Assembly: GCF_002831565.1 (NCBI RefSeq)
Contig: NZ_CP025096.1
Span: 3,821,027-3,885,026 of the forward strand
Direction: 5' to 3'
Source of the DNA: Spirosoma pollinicola
GTDB lineage: Bacteria; Bacteroidota; Bacteroidia; Cytophagales; Spirosomataceae
DNA length: 64,000 nucleotides
Positions 25,897 through 34,098 of the stretch are shown here, one piece after another; within the stretch, counting starts at the first letter, position 1; each line of letters opens with the position of its first letter. Below the pieces are notes generated by a model that had not been told where the DNA came from, ran no database searches, and was given only the letters and a program-made list of their open reading frames with translations. The position numbers and the translations under genes are program-made.

Positions 25897-28440
25897 ATGT
25901 CAAACCGATTTATTCAACTTGCCTTTTCGCTACTGTCAATAAGCCAGATTCAGGCGCAGATCAAGCCTGAACCGGCCACGTATTCGTTCACGAAGGGGCT
26001 GGTTGCGCTGACGGGTAGCCGATATGGTCGGGAAGCGATTTATGCCGATCCGCTGGCCTATCAACTGTATTCCGGTACGCTCAAACAACCAACAGAAGGA
26101 GCCGTATTCGGCACTGATGAGCAGGGACGCGACATCAAATGGATGGCGGTTACGGCCGACAGCCTGAATCGATTGCGGTTTCGGGGCAGTTTTCGGGGAA
26201 ATGGTGGAGCGCCAGCCGGTCCCTGTGTCGTAGCGGGTAGCCTTCGGGGCGGTATCGGTGGGGGTGGAGGGTACACCTACCTGACCTACTCATCGGCTCG
26301 CGAACAAGTTGCATTACTAAATATAAAGGGGAACAGCAACGTCTACGTAAACGGCGAACTGCACATGGGCGATGCCTACAGCATGGGTTATCTGCACATT
26401 CCGGTGAAGCTTAAAAAAGGACTGAATGAGTTCTATGTGCGGGGTGTTATGATAACGGCCAATCTGAACTTCCCGGACAAAACCGCTTTAGTACGCACCG
26501 ATGATCCTACATTACCCAGTATTAGGTTAGGCGAATCAAATGCCTCACTTCAGGGAGCCGTGGTCGTGGTCAATACATCGACGACACCATTAGCTGGCCT
26601 GCAACTAACCAGTAAACTGACGGGCAAAACGCAAACAACCAGTCTACCCGTTATACCGGCCTTATCGAGCCGAAAAATAGCGTTTACGTTCGACGGTAGC
26701 GGTATCGACACGAAAGGTCCGCAACCCTGTGCGCTGACCCTTCTTCAGAAAGGAAAAGTGCTGGACGCAGGCACGATTTCGGTGGAGGCCGTTCCCGCTG
26801 GCGCATCTTACAGCCAGACCTTCGTTAGCCATATCGACGGTAGTTTGCAATATTATGCGGTAACCCCTCAATCGTCGGCTACAACGGCTCCCTCGGCCTT
26901 GTTCTTGTCGGTACACGGCGCGGGTGTGGAAGCCAGTGGACAGGCCAGAGCTTACAAATCCAAAGACTGGGGAAACCTGGTGGCAGCCACTAACCGTCGG
27001 CCACGCGGTTTTAACTGGGAAGACTGGGGGCGGCTGGATGCGTTGGAAGTACTGGCGATTGCTAAAAATCAATTCAATCCTGATCCACAGCACATTTATC
27101 TGACCGGCCACTCGATGGGCGGGCACGGCACCTGGTTTCTGGGCGCTACCTATCCCGATAAATGGGCCGCTATTGCCCCCTGCGCCGGTTACCCAACCCT
27201 GAAAGAATACGGTTCCGCCGACGGCGTGATTCCAGACAGCAGTAGCAATCCACTGGAACAGATGCTGTTACGTTCTGGCAATCAGAGCGATGTGCTGAAA
27301 CTGACGAGTAATTACAAACCGCTGGGCGTTTACGTTCTTCATGGCGATGCAGACCGGACAGTGCCGGTTACCTACGCTCGCCAGATGCGTAAACTGCTGG
27401 GCGAATCGCAGCCCGACATGAGCTACTACGAATATCCCGGCGGCAGCCACTGGTTTGGCGATGAGAGCGTTGACTGGAAACCGTTGTTCGATTTCTTCAA
27501 ATGGCACAGGATTCCGGCTGACTCTACGGTAAACACCATTGATTTCATGACAGCTAATCCCGGCATTTCGTCTGCCTATCGCTGGGCGTCTATTGAGCAG
27601 CAGACCCAGCCACTGCTTTACAGCCGGATACAGTTAGGCCGGAAAGGGCAGTCTATCACAGGGACGACATCAAACGTAGCCCTTCTGAAATTGGCACTGA
27701 ATGAATTTGCGGCTAAAACACCCCTGACGATTACGCTGGACGCAAACCCGGCGCTGGCCTATACGACCACGAGTGCCCATGATACCTTGTTCGTTCGTCG
27801 CGAAAATGGGCAATGGAAGCTGGCGCAACGGCCCGATGCCGCTCAGAAAGGGCCTCATCGAAATGGTACCTTTAAAGACGCATTCAATAACCGGATGGTG
27901 TTTGTATACGGAACGAAAGGCACGAAAGAAGAAAACGACTGGAACTGGCAAAAGGCCCGCTACGACGCTGAAACCTGGTATTATCGGGGTAATGGGGCCA
28001 TCGACATTGTAGCCGATACGGATTTTTCGCTGGCCAGCTATGCCGACCGGGGGGTTGTTCTTTTTGGCAATGCAACGAATAATGCCGCCTGGAAACAGCT
28101 GCTGGCTGACTGTCCAATCCAATTGGAACGTAATCGCGTACAGGCGGGTACTCAGCAGTGGCAAGGCGATGACCTGGCAGCCTATTTCGTCTGGCCAATC
28201 AAAGGGTCGAAAACGGCCTCGGTAGCCGTTGTTGGTGGAACAGGGCTTAAAGGCATGCGGGCGGCTTCGGCTAACCAATATTTTGCCGGAGCCAGCGGAT
28301 TCCCTGACTTCATGATCTTTGGGCTGGACATGGTTCGGGACGGTAGCAAAGGCGTTCGAATGGCGGGCTTCTTCGATAACAACTGGAAACTGATGCCGGA
28401 AAAATACGCCGTCAATGGCCAGAAAAACGGCGCTGAATAA
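25897..28440 (+). CDS. Large secreted alpha/beta hydrolase (prolyl-oligopeptidase-like)
   Basis: 847 residues from the ATG at 25897 (MSNRFIQLAFSLLSISQIQAQ, a signal peptide). The frame reaches up to a GTG at 25834, but that part has no signal-like start. The N-terminal third is beta-rich. A catalytic domain (about residues 300-580) has the nucleophile elbow LTGHSMGGHGTWFLG, an acid segment VLHGDADRTVPV and a His in PGGSHWFGDES. The C-terminal 250 residues are a beta-rich unknown domain. Similar proteins in Bacteroidota glycan loci act as esterases that remove acyl groups from sugars. Peptidase activity cannot be excluded. It is co-transcribed with the GH29 gene. Confidence 0.75.
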   Translation: MSNRFIQLAFSLLSISQIQAQIKPEPATYSFTKGLVALTGSRYGREAIYADPLAYQLYSGTLKQPTEGAVFGTDEQGRDIKWMAVTADSLNRLRFRGSFRGNGGAPAGPCVVAGSLRGGIGGGGGYTYLTYSSAREQVALLNIKGNSNVYVNGELHMGDAYSMGYLHIPVKLKKGLNEFYVRGVMITANLNFPDKTALVRTDDPTLPSIRLGESNASLQGAVVVVNTSTTPLAGLQLTSKLTGKTQTTSLPVIPALSSRKIAFTFDGSGIDTKGPQPCALTLLQKGKVLDAGTISVEAVPAGASYSQTFVSHIDGSLQYYAVTPQSSATTAPSALFLSVHGAGVEASGQARAYKSKDWGNLVAATNRRPRGFNWEDWGRLDALEVLAIAKNQFNPDPQHIYLTGHSMGGHGTWFLGATYPDKWAAIAPCAGYPTLKEYGSADGVIPDSSSNPLEQMLLRSGNQSDVLKLTSNYKPLGVYVLHGDADRTVPVTYARQMRKLLGESQPDMSYYEYPGGSHWFGDESVDWKPLFDFFKWHRIPADSTVNTIDFMTANPGISSAYRWASIEQQTQPLLYSRIQLGRKGQSITGTTSNVALLKLALNEFAAKTPLTITLDANPALAYTTTSAHDTLFVRRENGQWKLAQRPDAAQKGPHRNGTFKDAFNNRMVFVYGTKGTKEENDWNWQKARYDAETWYYRGNGAIDIVADTDFSLASYADRGVVLFGNATNNAAWKQLLADCPIQLERNRVQAGTQQWQGDDLAAYFVWPIKGSKTASVAVVGGTGLKGMRAASANQYFAGASGFPDFMIFGLDMVRDGSKGVRMAGFFDNNWKLMPEKYAVNGQKNGAE

Positions 28441-28489
28441 GCTCATTTGCTGTAGCCCGACTCCTTTACTTAATTCGCTTACGAGCCTA

Positions 28490-30766
28490 ATGATTCGATT
28501 CCATTCCCTGTTGCTGGTTCTGTTCGTCACCTTGTCCAGTCAGGCACAGGACATGGCGCAGCGGTCCCCACATATTTCCTATTCAACCGGACTAACCCGC
28601 TACGTCGATCCATTTATTGGAACAGGTTTTCATGGGCACGTTTTTATGGGGGCAAATGTGCCGTTTGGCGCTGTTCAGCTTGGCCCTACACAAATGTCTC
28701 AGGGATGGGACTGGTGCTCGGGCTACCATTATTCGGATTCGTTGATTGTCGGCTTTGCGCATACGCACCTTAACGGGACCGGTATTGGCGATTTGGGGGA
28801 TGTGCTGCTCATGCCGACAATTGGTCCGGTCAAACTAACGCGAGGTACGACGAAAGATAGCCGGAGCGGCTACGCATCCCGGTTTTCGCACGCACAGGAA
28901 ACGGCACGACCTGGCTACTACGCGGTGAAATTGCAACGCTACAACATCGACGTTGCCCTGACCGCTACTGAGCGGGTTGGTCTGCACCAGTACAAATTTC
29001 CCAAAGCCAGCGACGCGCATATTGTGCTTGACCTGGGCGAAGGGGTGGGCGATCGACCAACGGAAACGTACCTGGAAAAGCTGAACGACTCTACGCTGGT
29101 TGGCTACCGTTTTTCGAAGGGATGGGCATCCGATCAGCGGTTGTATTTCGCCGTTCGTCTCGCCAAACCAATTCATCAACTAACCCTGTACAATGACCAA
29201 ACAGTGGTAACAGACCCGTCGGTCAAAGGCATTCGGGTAAAGGGTGTGTTAAGTTTTGCCACGCAGACGAACGAAACGATTCTGGTGAAAGTCGGCATCT
29301 CGCCCGTGAGTTCACTGAATGCGCTGGCGAACATTCGGGCCGAATTACCTCACTGGAATTTTGCCGGTGTCGCTGCGGCCGCCGACGCTGCCTGGAATAA
29401 AGAGCTTGGCAAGATTGTGGTGAAAACGAACGATCAAAACCGGCTCAAAATATTCTATACGGCCCTGTTTCACACGCAGGTGGCCCCCTCTCTGTTCAAC
29501 GATCACAACGGCGATTATCGCGGTGCTGACAAGCAGGTTTACCCGAAGGCGACCTTCGCCAACATGACTACGTTTTCCTTGTGGGACACCTACCGGAGCG
29601 CCCATCCGCTATTCACACTAACACAGCCCCGGCGCGTTTCTGACATGGTGAATTCCATGCTGGCGATTTACGATCAGCAGGGAAAGCTGCCAGTCTGGCA
29701 TTTGGTTGGTAACGAAACCAATACCATGCCCGGCAATAGCGCCATGCCCGTTATTGCCGATGCCTGTCTTAAAGGGATAAGCGGATTTGACGTAAACCGA
29801 GCGTTTGAGGCTATGAAGAAAAGCGCCATGCTGGATGAGCGGGGCTTGAAATTCGTCAAATCAAAAGGATACATACCCGCCGACAGTCTGGTTGAAAGTG
29901 TTGCCAGGGGACTTGAATACGCTATTGATGACTGGGCCATTGCGCAAGTTGCAAAGAAGTTGGGAAAGCAGGATGACTACGCTTATTTCAGCAAGCGGGC
30001 TAAAGCCTATCAACAGTATTTCGATCCGGAAACACGGTTTATGCGCGGACGCGTATCGGACAGCGACCGACGAACGCCGTTTAGTCCGGTAGTATCCCGG
30101 CACATGAAAGATGATTTTGCCGAAGGAAACGTCTGGCAGTATACCTGGCTGGTACCTCAGGATGTAGAAGGATTGATTGCGTTGTTCAAGGGCGAAGAGG
30201 AGTTTACCCGGAAGCTTGATTCGCTGTTCGTCATGAAGGGCGATATGGGTAGTGAAGCCTCGAACGATATTACAGGACTGATTGGACAATACGCTCACGG
30301 AAATGAACCAAGCCACCACATTACGTACCTATACGGTTATGTTGGTCAGCCCTGGAAAACCGCTGATAAAGTGCGCTATATTCTAGACAGTCTGTACACA
30401 ACCCGTCCCGACGGTCTGATTGGCAACGAAGACGTCGGGCAGATGTCGGCCTGGTACGTCCTGTCATCATTGGGTTTTTATCCGGTCAATCCCGCCAACG
30501 GAGCCTATGTATTTGGCAGTCCCGTGTTTGATGAAGTAATCCTCAATCTGGAAAGCGGCAAAACATTTCAGCTACGTATCGTAAACAATAGTGCCGCCAA
30601 TCGCTACATCAAACGCGTACTGTTAAACGGTAAGCCTTACACGAAGTCTTATCTGCTGCATCAGACAATCATGAACGGCGGAACGCTTACGATCGACATG
30701 GACAGCAAACCCAGCCTCACCTGGGGAGTCCCGCCCGCCGACCGACCACGATCCGTTTCAAATTGA
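28490..30766 (+). CDS. GH92 alpha-1,2-mannosidase
   Basis: 758 residues from the ATG at 28490 (MIRFHSLLLVLFVTLSSQAQ, signal peptide). The frame is open further upstream, where it overlaps the hydrolase gene end. GH92 signatures are present: YVDPFIGTGFHGHVFMGANV, PFGAVQLGPTQMSQGWDWCS, FAHTHLNGTGIGDLGDVLLM, and the calcium/catalytic GNEDVGQMSAWYVLSSLGFY followed by AYVFGSP. GH92 enzymes are calcium-dependent exo-alpha-mannosidases of high-mannose N-glycans or fungal mannan. It is the last enzyme of the operon. Together with GH18 and GH29 it points to glycoprotein glycan turnover. Confidence 0.92.
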   Translation: MIRFHSLLLVLFVTLSSQAQDMAQRSPHISYSTGLTRYVDPFIGTGFHGHVFMGANVPFGAVQLGPTQMSQGWDWCSGYHYSDSLIVGFAHTHLNGTGIGDLGDVLLMPTIGPVKLTRGTTKDSRSGYASRFSHAQETARPGYYAVKLQRYNIDVALTATERVGLHQYKFPKASDAHIVLDLGEGVGDRPTETYLEKLNDSTLVGYRFSKGWASDQRLYFAVRLAKPIHQLTLYNDQTVVTDPSVKGIRVKGVLSFATQTNETILVKVGISPVSSLNALANIRAELPHWNFAGVAAAADAAWNKELGKIVVKTNDQNRLKIFYTALFHTQVAPSLFNDHNGDYRGADKQVYPKATFANMTTFSLWDTYRSAHPLFTLTQPRRVSDMVNSMLAIYDQQGKLPVWHLVGNETNTMPGNSAMPVIADACLKGISGFDVNRAFEAMKKSAMLDERGLKFVKSKGYIPADSLVESVARGLEYAIDDWAIAQVAKKLGKQDDYAYFSKRAKAYQQYFDPETRFMRGRVSDSDRRTPFSPVVSRHMKDDFAEGNVWQYTWLVPQDVEGLIALFKGEEEFTRKLDSLFVMKGDMGSEASNDITGLIGQYAHGNEPSHHITYLYGYVGQPWKTADKVRYILDSLYTTRPDGLIGNEDVGQMSAWYVLSSLGFYPVNPANGAYVFGSPVFDEVILNLESGKTFQLRIVNNSAANRYIKRVLLNGKPYTKSYLLHQTIMNGGTLTIDMDSKPSLTWGVPPADRPRSVSN

Positions 30767-30858
30767 TTACGGAAAGCAATTGACGGGTTTCGTGAATGAT
30801 GGAAGAGCAGTCATAAATCGTGCTAAACAGTTCTTTTTTCTGCGTCCAGTACAACTAA

Positions 30859-31347
30859 CTAGTAATTTGCAATCAGGTTTCGCCTAAGAATATAATCTAC
30901 TACTACTAGAATACTTACCGCGAAAATGGTCAATGGGTAACTAATCGGAAGGGCGTCAAGGGTTCCTGCTAGGCCGGAAAGAAAATGATCCAGGCCGGAC
31001 GATGCAGGTTGAACTGGACCGGAAGGAAGGAGAAGCACACAGGAAAGAATGATAAATAGCACTGATGCAGCCATCATATACCATACTCCGGGGCGAATGA
31101 TGGGGGCCAACGGTTTTGGTGGCGAAACCGTTAGCTGATTCATTACCCGGCGACTGAAATCCGTCGATGGTTTCTCGGCCAGGGTATGCGCTTGTAAAAG
31201 CTGGATCAGCGCTGCTTCTTTCGCCGGGTCCAGCTCCGATTCAACTTGTACCCGTTTCATAATGGCATTGACAAAGTCAGCACCCGGTTTGTCAGGTTCG
31301 ACTCTTTGCATCAGCTTTTTGAAACTATCTTCCTGTTTGTTCTCCAT
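30859..31347 (-). CDS. Membrane protein, putative anti-sigma partner
   Basis: 162 residues. The first 90 are polar and helical with two similar units (ADFVNAIMKRVQVESELDP and TDFSRRVMNQL). Two membrane segments follow (WYMMAASVLFIILSCVLLLP and PLTIFAVSILVVVDYIL). It lies 36 bp after the ECF sigma gene on the same strand. The soluble N-terminus plus membrane anchor and this position are typical of an anti-sigma factor, though no zinc-binding HxxxCxxC motif is present. Function is inferred from context only. Confidence 0.6.
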   Translation of the reverse strand: MENKQEDSFKKLMQRVEPDKPGADFVNAIMKRVQVESELDPAKEAALIQLLQAHTLAEKPSTDFSRRVMNQLTVSPPKPLAPIIRPGVWYMMAASVLFIILSCVLLLPSGPVQPASSGLDHFLSGLAGTLDALPISYPLTIFAVSILVVVDYILRRNLIANY

Positions 31348-31383
31348 ACAGTAATGGACGGTTCAACTCGATATCCTGTTCAT

Positions 31384-31959
31384 TTACAATAAAAAACGCA
31401 ACTGCTCTTCCAGCACTCTTCTGGCCCGGAATAATTTTACCTTGATGTTCGATTCCGATAAACCGGTAATCGCTTCGATCTCCCTGATTGACTTCTCGTC
31501 AAGGTAATACAACGTGATTACTAATCCTTCTGTTGCCGGTAATCGTCCGATAGCGGCCTTGATATAGTTCTGCTGCTCGGATACCTGTAGTTGCTCCAAC
31601 TGAGGAGTCTGGTAATGATGCAGATGGGTCTCGGTGATTTCTTCATGAATTGGCACCGTTGCCACTCGCTGCTGTTCTAACTTAGTAATGGCTACCCGGT
31701 AGACAATGGTGTAGAGCCAGGTGGAGAACTTCGATTTTCCCTCAAACCGGTGCAGTTGCTGATACGCTTTGACAAACCCTTCCTGTGCAGCGTCCTCAGC
31801 ATCTTCCGCATTTCGCATAATCCGTAGCGCAATCGTATAGGCCATGTGCTTATACCGATCAACAAGGAAAGCATAGGAAGCCGAGTCGCCCTGTTTAATT
31901 TTATCGATATAGACCTGATCTTCCGTTTGCTTCACGAGCCTGCTGGTTAGGTTGAACAT
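31384..31959 (-). CDS. ECF-type RNA polymerase sigma factor
   Basis: 191 residues. Region 2 is clear (YAFLVDRYKHMAYTIALRIM, AEDAAQEGFVKAYQQLHRF, STWLYTIVYRVAI). Region 4 has ITLYYLDEKSIREIEAITG and LSESNIKVKLFRARRVLEEQ. It directs RNA polymerase to a dedicated set of promoters. It is followed at once by a membrane protein that may hold it inactive. It sits at the end of the glycan locus but points away from it. It is not of the typical SusCD-linked FecI/FecR layout because no FecR domain is present, so a link to the glycan genes is uncertain. Confidence 0.9.
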   Translation of the reverse strand: MFNLTSRLVKQTEDQVYIDKIKQGDSASYAFLVDRYKHMAYTIALRIMRNAEDAEDAAQEGFVKAYQQLHRFEGKSKFSTWLYTIVYRVAITKLEQQRVATVPIHEEITETHLHHYQTPQLEQLQVSEQQNYIKAAIGRLPATEGLVITLYYLDEKSIREIEAITGLSESNIKVKLFRARRVLEEQLRFLL

Positions 31960-32125
31960 CCGTCCGTGCCCCTTGCCCGATTAGACCTTCGTTTTCAAAA
32001 GGAGGTTACAGCTTTACCCCTTTTTATTTTATGCGTAAATTTTTGTCAAAATCTGTAACCCGGTTCTTGTTTCACCTGTCATATGGGCGAAAATGGGTCA
32101 ATAAAACTAATAAACGAAAAGCTAT

Positions 32126-32482
32126 ATGAGCGGTGACGACTTAAAACATATATTGATATTCCTTGGCGCATTTGCCAGTATTTTCGGCATCGTGTACGTA
32201 TTCCTGATGACACGTTCCCGGGAGCGGATGGCCATGATCGAACGGGGAGTCGATGCGTCGATATTTTCGGGCAATGGCTCGATTTCACCTACCCTGAAAT
32301 TCGGGATGCTATTCGTCGGGATCGCCATCGGAATGATCGTTGCGGATGTTGTTGCGAATGTTATGTACACCTATTATGGATTCAGTAAAGGTATCTCTTT
32401 CCCAGCCATGATATTTTTATTCGGGGGGATTAGCTTAATCCTCAACTTCGTTATTGAGCGAAAATTGTCTAAGAAAAAGTGA
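32126..32482 (+). CDS. Small membrane protein, DUF6249-like
   Basis: 118 residues with three hydrophobic segments: HILIFLGAFASIFGIVYVFL, LKFGMLFVGIAIGMIVADVV and FPAMIFLFGGISLILNFVIE. A conserved MTRSRERMAMIERGVDASIF follows the first. This layout matches a small Bacteroidota membrane family (DUF6249 as I recall) commonly found beside ECF sigma genes. It is divergent from the sigma gene with about 165 bp between. It may belong to the same signalling unit. The molecular role is unknown. Confidence 0.65.
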   Translation: MSGDDLKHILIFLGAFASIFGIVYVFLMTRSRERMAMIERGVDASIFSGNGSISPTLKFGMLFVGIAIGMIVADVVANVMYTYYGFSKGISFPAMIFLFGGISLILNFVIERKLSKKK

Positions 32483-32515
32483 TCCTGTCTGGACTGTCTC
32501 CTGATTTTTAATTAC

Positions 32516-32816
32516 TGAAGTTGTTTAAACGTTCTCTTTTGGTGAAGTCTGGGGTGTTTTTTGTCATCCCGACGATAGGAGCGGGCCGCCCTTTAGGTTT
32601 GTGGGCTAGTAATTTTCCAGGATTTGGTAAGTTGCCAGTAGTCAACCAGAGTGGGGTAACCTAACGGGTCGCCAAGGATCCAGACCTATGCTCCGATTCA
32701 GGACCCCACTCTGTTTCCAATGCCTAAGACTCGGATAGAAATTAGGGTTTGCAGGCCCACAAAAGGGTTCGAGTAAAAGCAAGGAGTTAGCTACCATTTC
32801 AAAACTAAACCTTCTT
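32516..32816. other. Non-coding 334-bp stretch: repeat half and IS110 left end
   Basis: Begins near TGAAGTTGTTTAAAC (32516-32530), whose near-complement (one mismatch) lies at 33975-33989 on the far side of the element. Then comes the left part of a split palindrome (32557-32585), followed by the non-coding left end of the IS. No protein gene is present. Confidence 0.7.
32598..32763 (+). ncRNA. Candidate bridge-RNA-type guide of the IS110 element
   Basis: In the left end of the element a set of nested helices can be drawn: TTTGTGGGC (32598-32606) with GCCCACAAA (32755-32763); 32619-32630 with 32714-32725 (9 of 12 paired); and CAGAGTGGGGT (32647-32657) with ACCCCACTCTG (32703-32713). All are compatible and give one long rod of about 166 nt with internal loops and a 45-nt apical region. 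IS110 elements encode a guide RNA in this position. ATAGAAAT in an internal loop (32735-32742) also occurs at the right end of the element (33862-33869), as a donor guide might. The fold is from inspection, not computed. Confidence 0.5.
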
Positions 32817-33858
32817 ATGGACTTTTGCTACTTCATTGGGATTGACATTGCCAAAGACACTTTAGACTGGGCCGTTTATCATACTCAGCAGGGAATCGTG
32901 CTGAGTGTTCACGCCGACAACACGCTCAAAAGCATCAAGCAGACCTTAGACCAGCTAAAGCGCCTTCCAGGCTGGAATTCAGCAAACGCTGTGTTCTGTA
33001 TGGAACATACAGGCATCTATAATTCACACCTACTAGAGCTACTCTACAAGTTGAAACTTGCCATCTGGTTAGAGTCTTCCTTACAGATCAAGCAAGCGGG
33101 AGGCATGCAACGGGGTAAGAACGATAAGGTAGATGCCCAGCGTATCGCTCAATATGCCTTTCGTTTTCGCGACCAGATGCGCTTATGGACACCACCCCGC
33201 GAAGTTATCCAGAAATTAGCGTTCCTGAGTGCCACTCGTCAGCGCCTTAATCAAGCCGGTCCGCCGGTGCGGTATAATCTATTGGCTGTTCCTGTCGCCG
33301 AGCAAGACACATTTATTGACAAGAAGCTCCAAAAGACCTTAAAAGGTAATGTCAAAAAATCCCTGGCTGCCCTTCGAGGAGAACAAAAAGCTATCGACCA
33401 ACAAATTCATGAGCTCATTCAATCAGACCAACACTTAAAAGAGCTGTTTGACTTAATGATCTCTGTACCTGGTATTGGCCCGGTGATTGCGACCGAGTTG
33501 TTAATTGCTACCAACGAGATGCAGACCATCAATGACCCTAAAAAACTGGCTTGCCATGCCGGGGTGGCTCCTTTTGACAGGGCCGCCTGTGCGGTACCGT
33601 TCCGGTAGTAGCATCCGCGGTCGAACGAAAGTAAGCCACCAAGCACGCAAACGCCTGAAAGCTCTGGTTCATCTGGGTACTATGTCGGCCATTCAGGTGG
33701 CCGGTGACTTTCAGGAGTACTACGCTCGTAAACTCAAAGAAGGAAAGCCCAAGATGTTGGTCATCAATGCCGCTCGCAACAAGCTGATTCACCGTGTCTG
33801 CGCCGTAGTGCGCCGGGGCGAAAAATATGACAAAAATTATAGGCCAGCACTTGTTTAA
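32817..33858 (+). pseudogene. IS110-family transposase, frameshifted
   Basis: The first frame (32817-33608) encodes the RuvC-like DEDD domain (FIGIDIAKDTLDWAVYH, CMEHTGIYNSHLLELL, GKNDKVDAQRIAQYAF) and the start of the Tnp_20 domain (LMISVPGIGPVIATELL, CHAGVAPF), then runs to a stop. The following frame supplies the rest from about 33595 to 33858 (YRSGSSIRGRTKVSHQARKR), including the conserved serine motif of the family. The cause is a 16-nt insertion at 33579-33594; removing it restores F-D-Y-R-S-G-S-S-I-R-G in one frame. A related 15- to 18-nt insertion near 33255-33274 is in frame. As it stands the protein lacks the catalytic serine and should be inactive. Confidence 0.88.
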
Positions 33859-34098
33859 GCCATAGAAATCGGAGCGGGGATCTTCGGTGAGCTGAAGAGT
33901 TCCTTCTCTACCGAAGATCCCCGCTCCTATCGTCGGGATGACAAAAAATACTCAATGAGGGCTTGATTACAAAAGTTTAAACAGCTTCACTGATAAAGCC
34001 CAATAATCCTTTTCTGTTTCTGTGATTTCTTCCCAAAAAGAGCCTGAATCTCTTCCTGGGATCGCCATGCCTTTTTCAATCAATTAGCCCTTAACGCT

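Larger units (their letters stand above)
32578..33878 (+). mobile_element. IS110-family insertion sequence
   Basis: About 1293 bp, bounded by the octamer GGAGCGGG on both sides; the exact cut lies somewhere within it. It has a long 5' non-coding end (231 bp), one DEDD/serine transposase gene, and only 12-20 bp of 3' non-coding end. That asymmetry matches the IS110 subgroup, as in IS621, rather than IS1111. There are no terminal inverted repeats. It sits in one arm of a REP palindrome, the kind of target known for IS621 in E. coli. Confidence 0.85.
32557..33948. repeat. REP palindrome split by an IS110 element
   Basis: The right part (33871-33948) holds 18 bp of the left arm, a 21-nt loop (33889-33909) and the complete 39-bp right arm (33910-33948). 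The left part (32557-32585) holds the first 29 bp of the left arm. The two pieces share GGAGCGGG (32578-32585 and 33871-33878). Joining them at that octamer gives a perfect palindrome with 39-bp arms, beginning TTTTTTGTCATCCCGACG. A related hairpin is at 9786-9831. Confidence 0.88.

Noticed and set aside
33560..33620. Programmed ribosomal frameshift in the IS110 transposase
   Set aside because: No slippery site is evident, the IS110 family is not known for it, and a 16-nt insertion explains the break fully.
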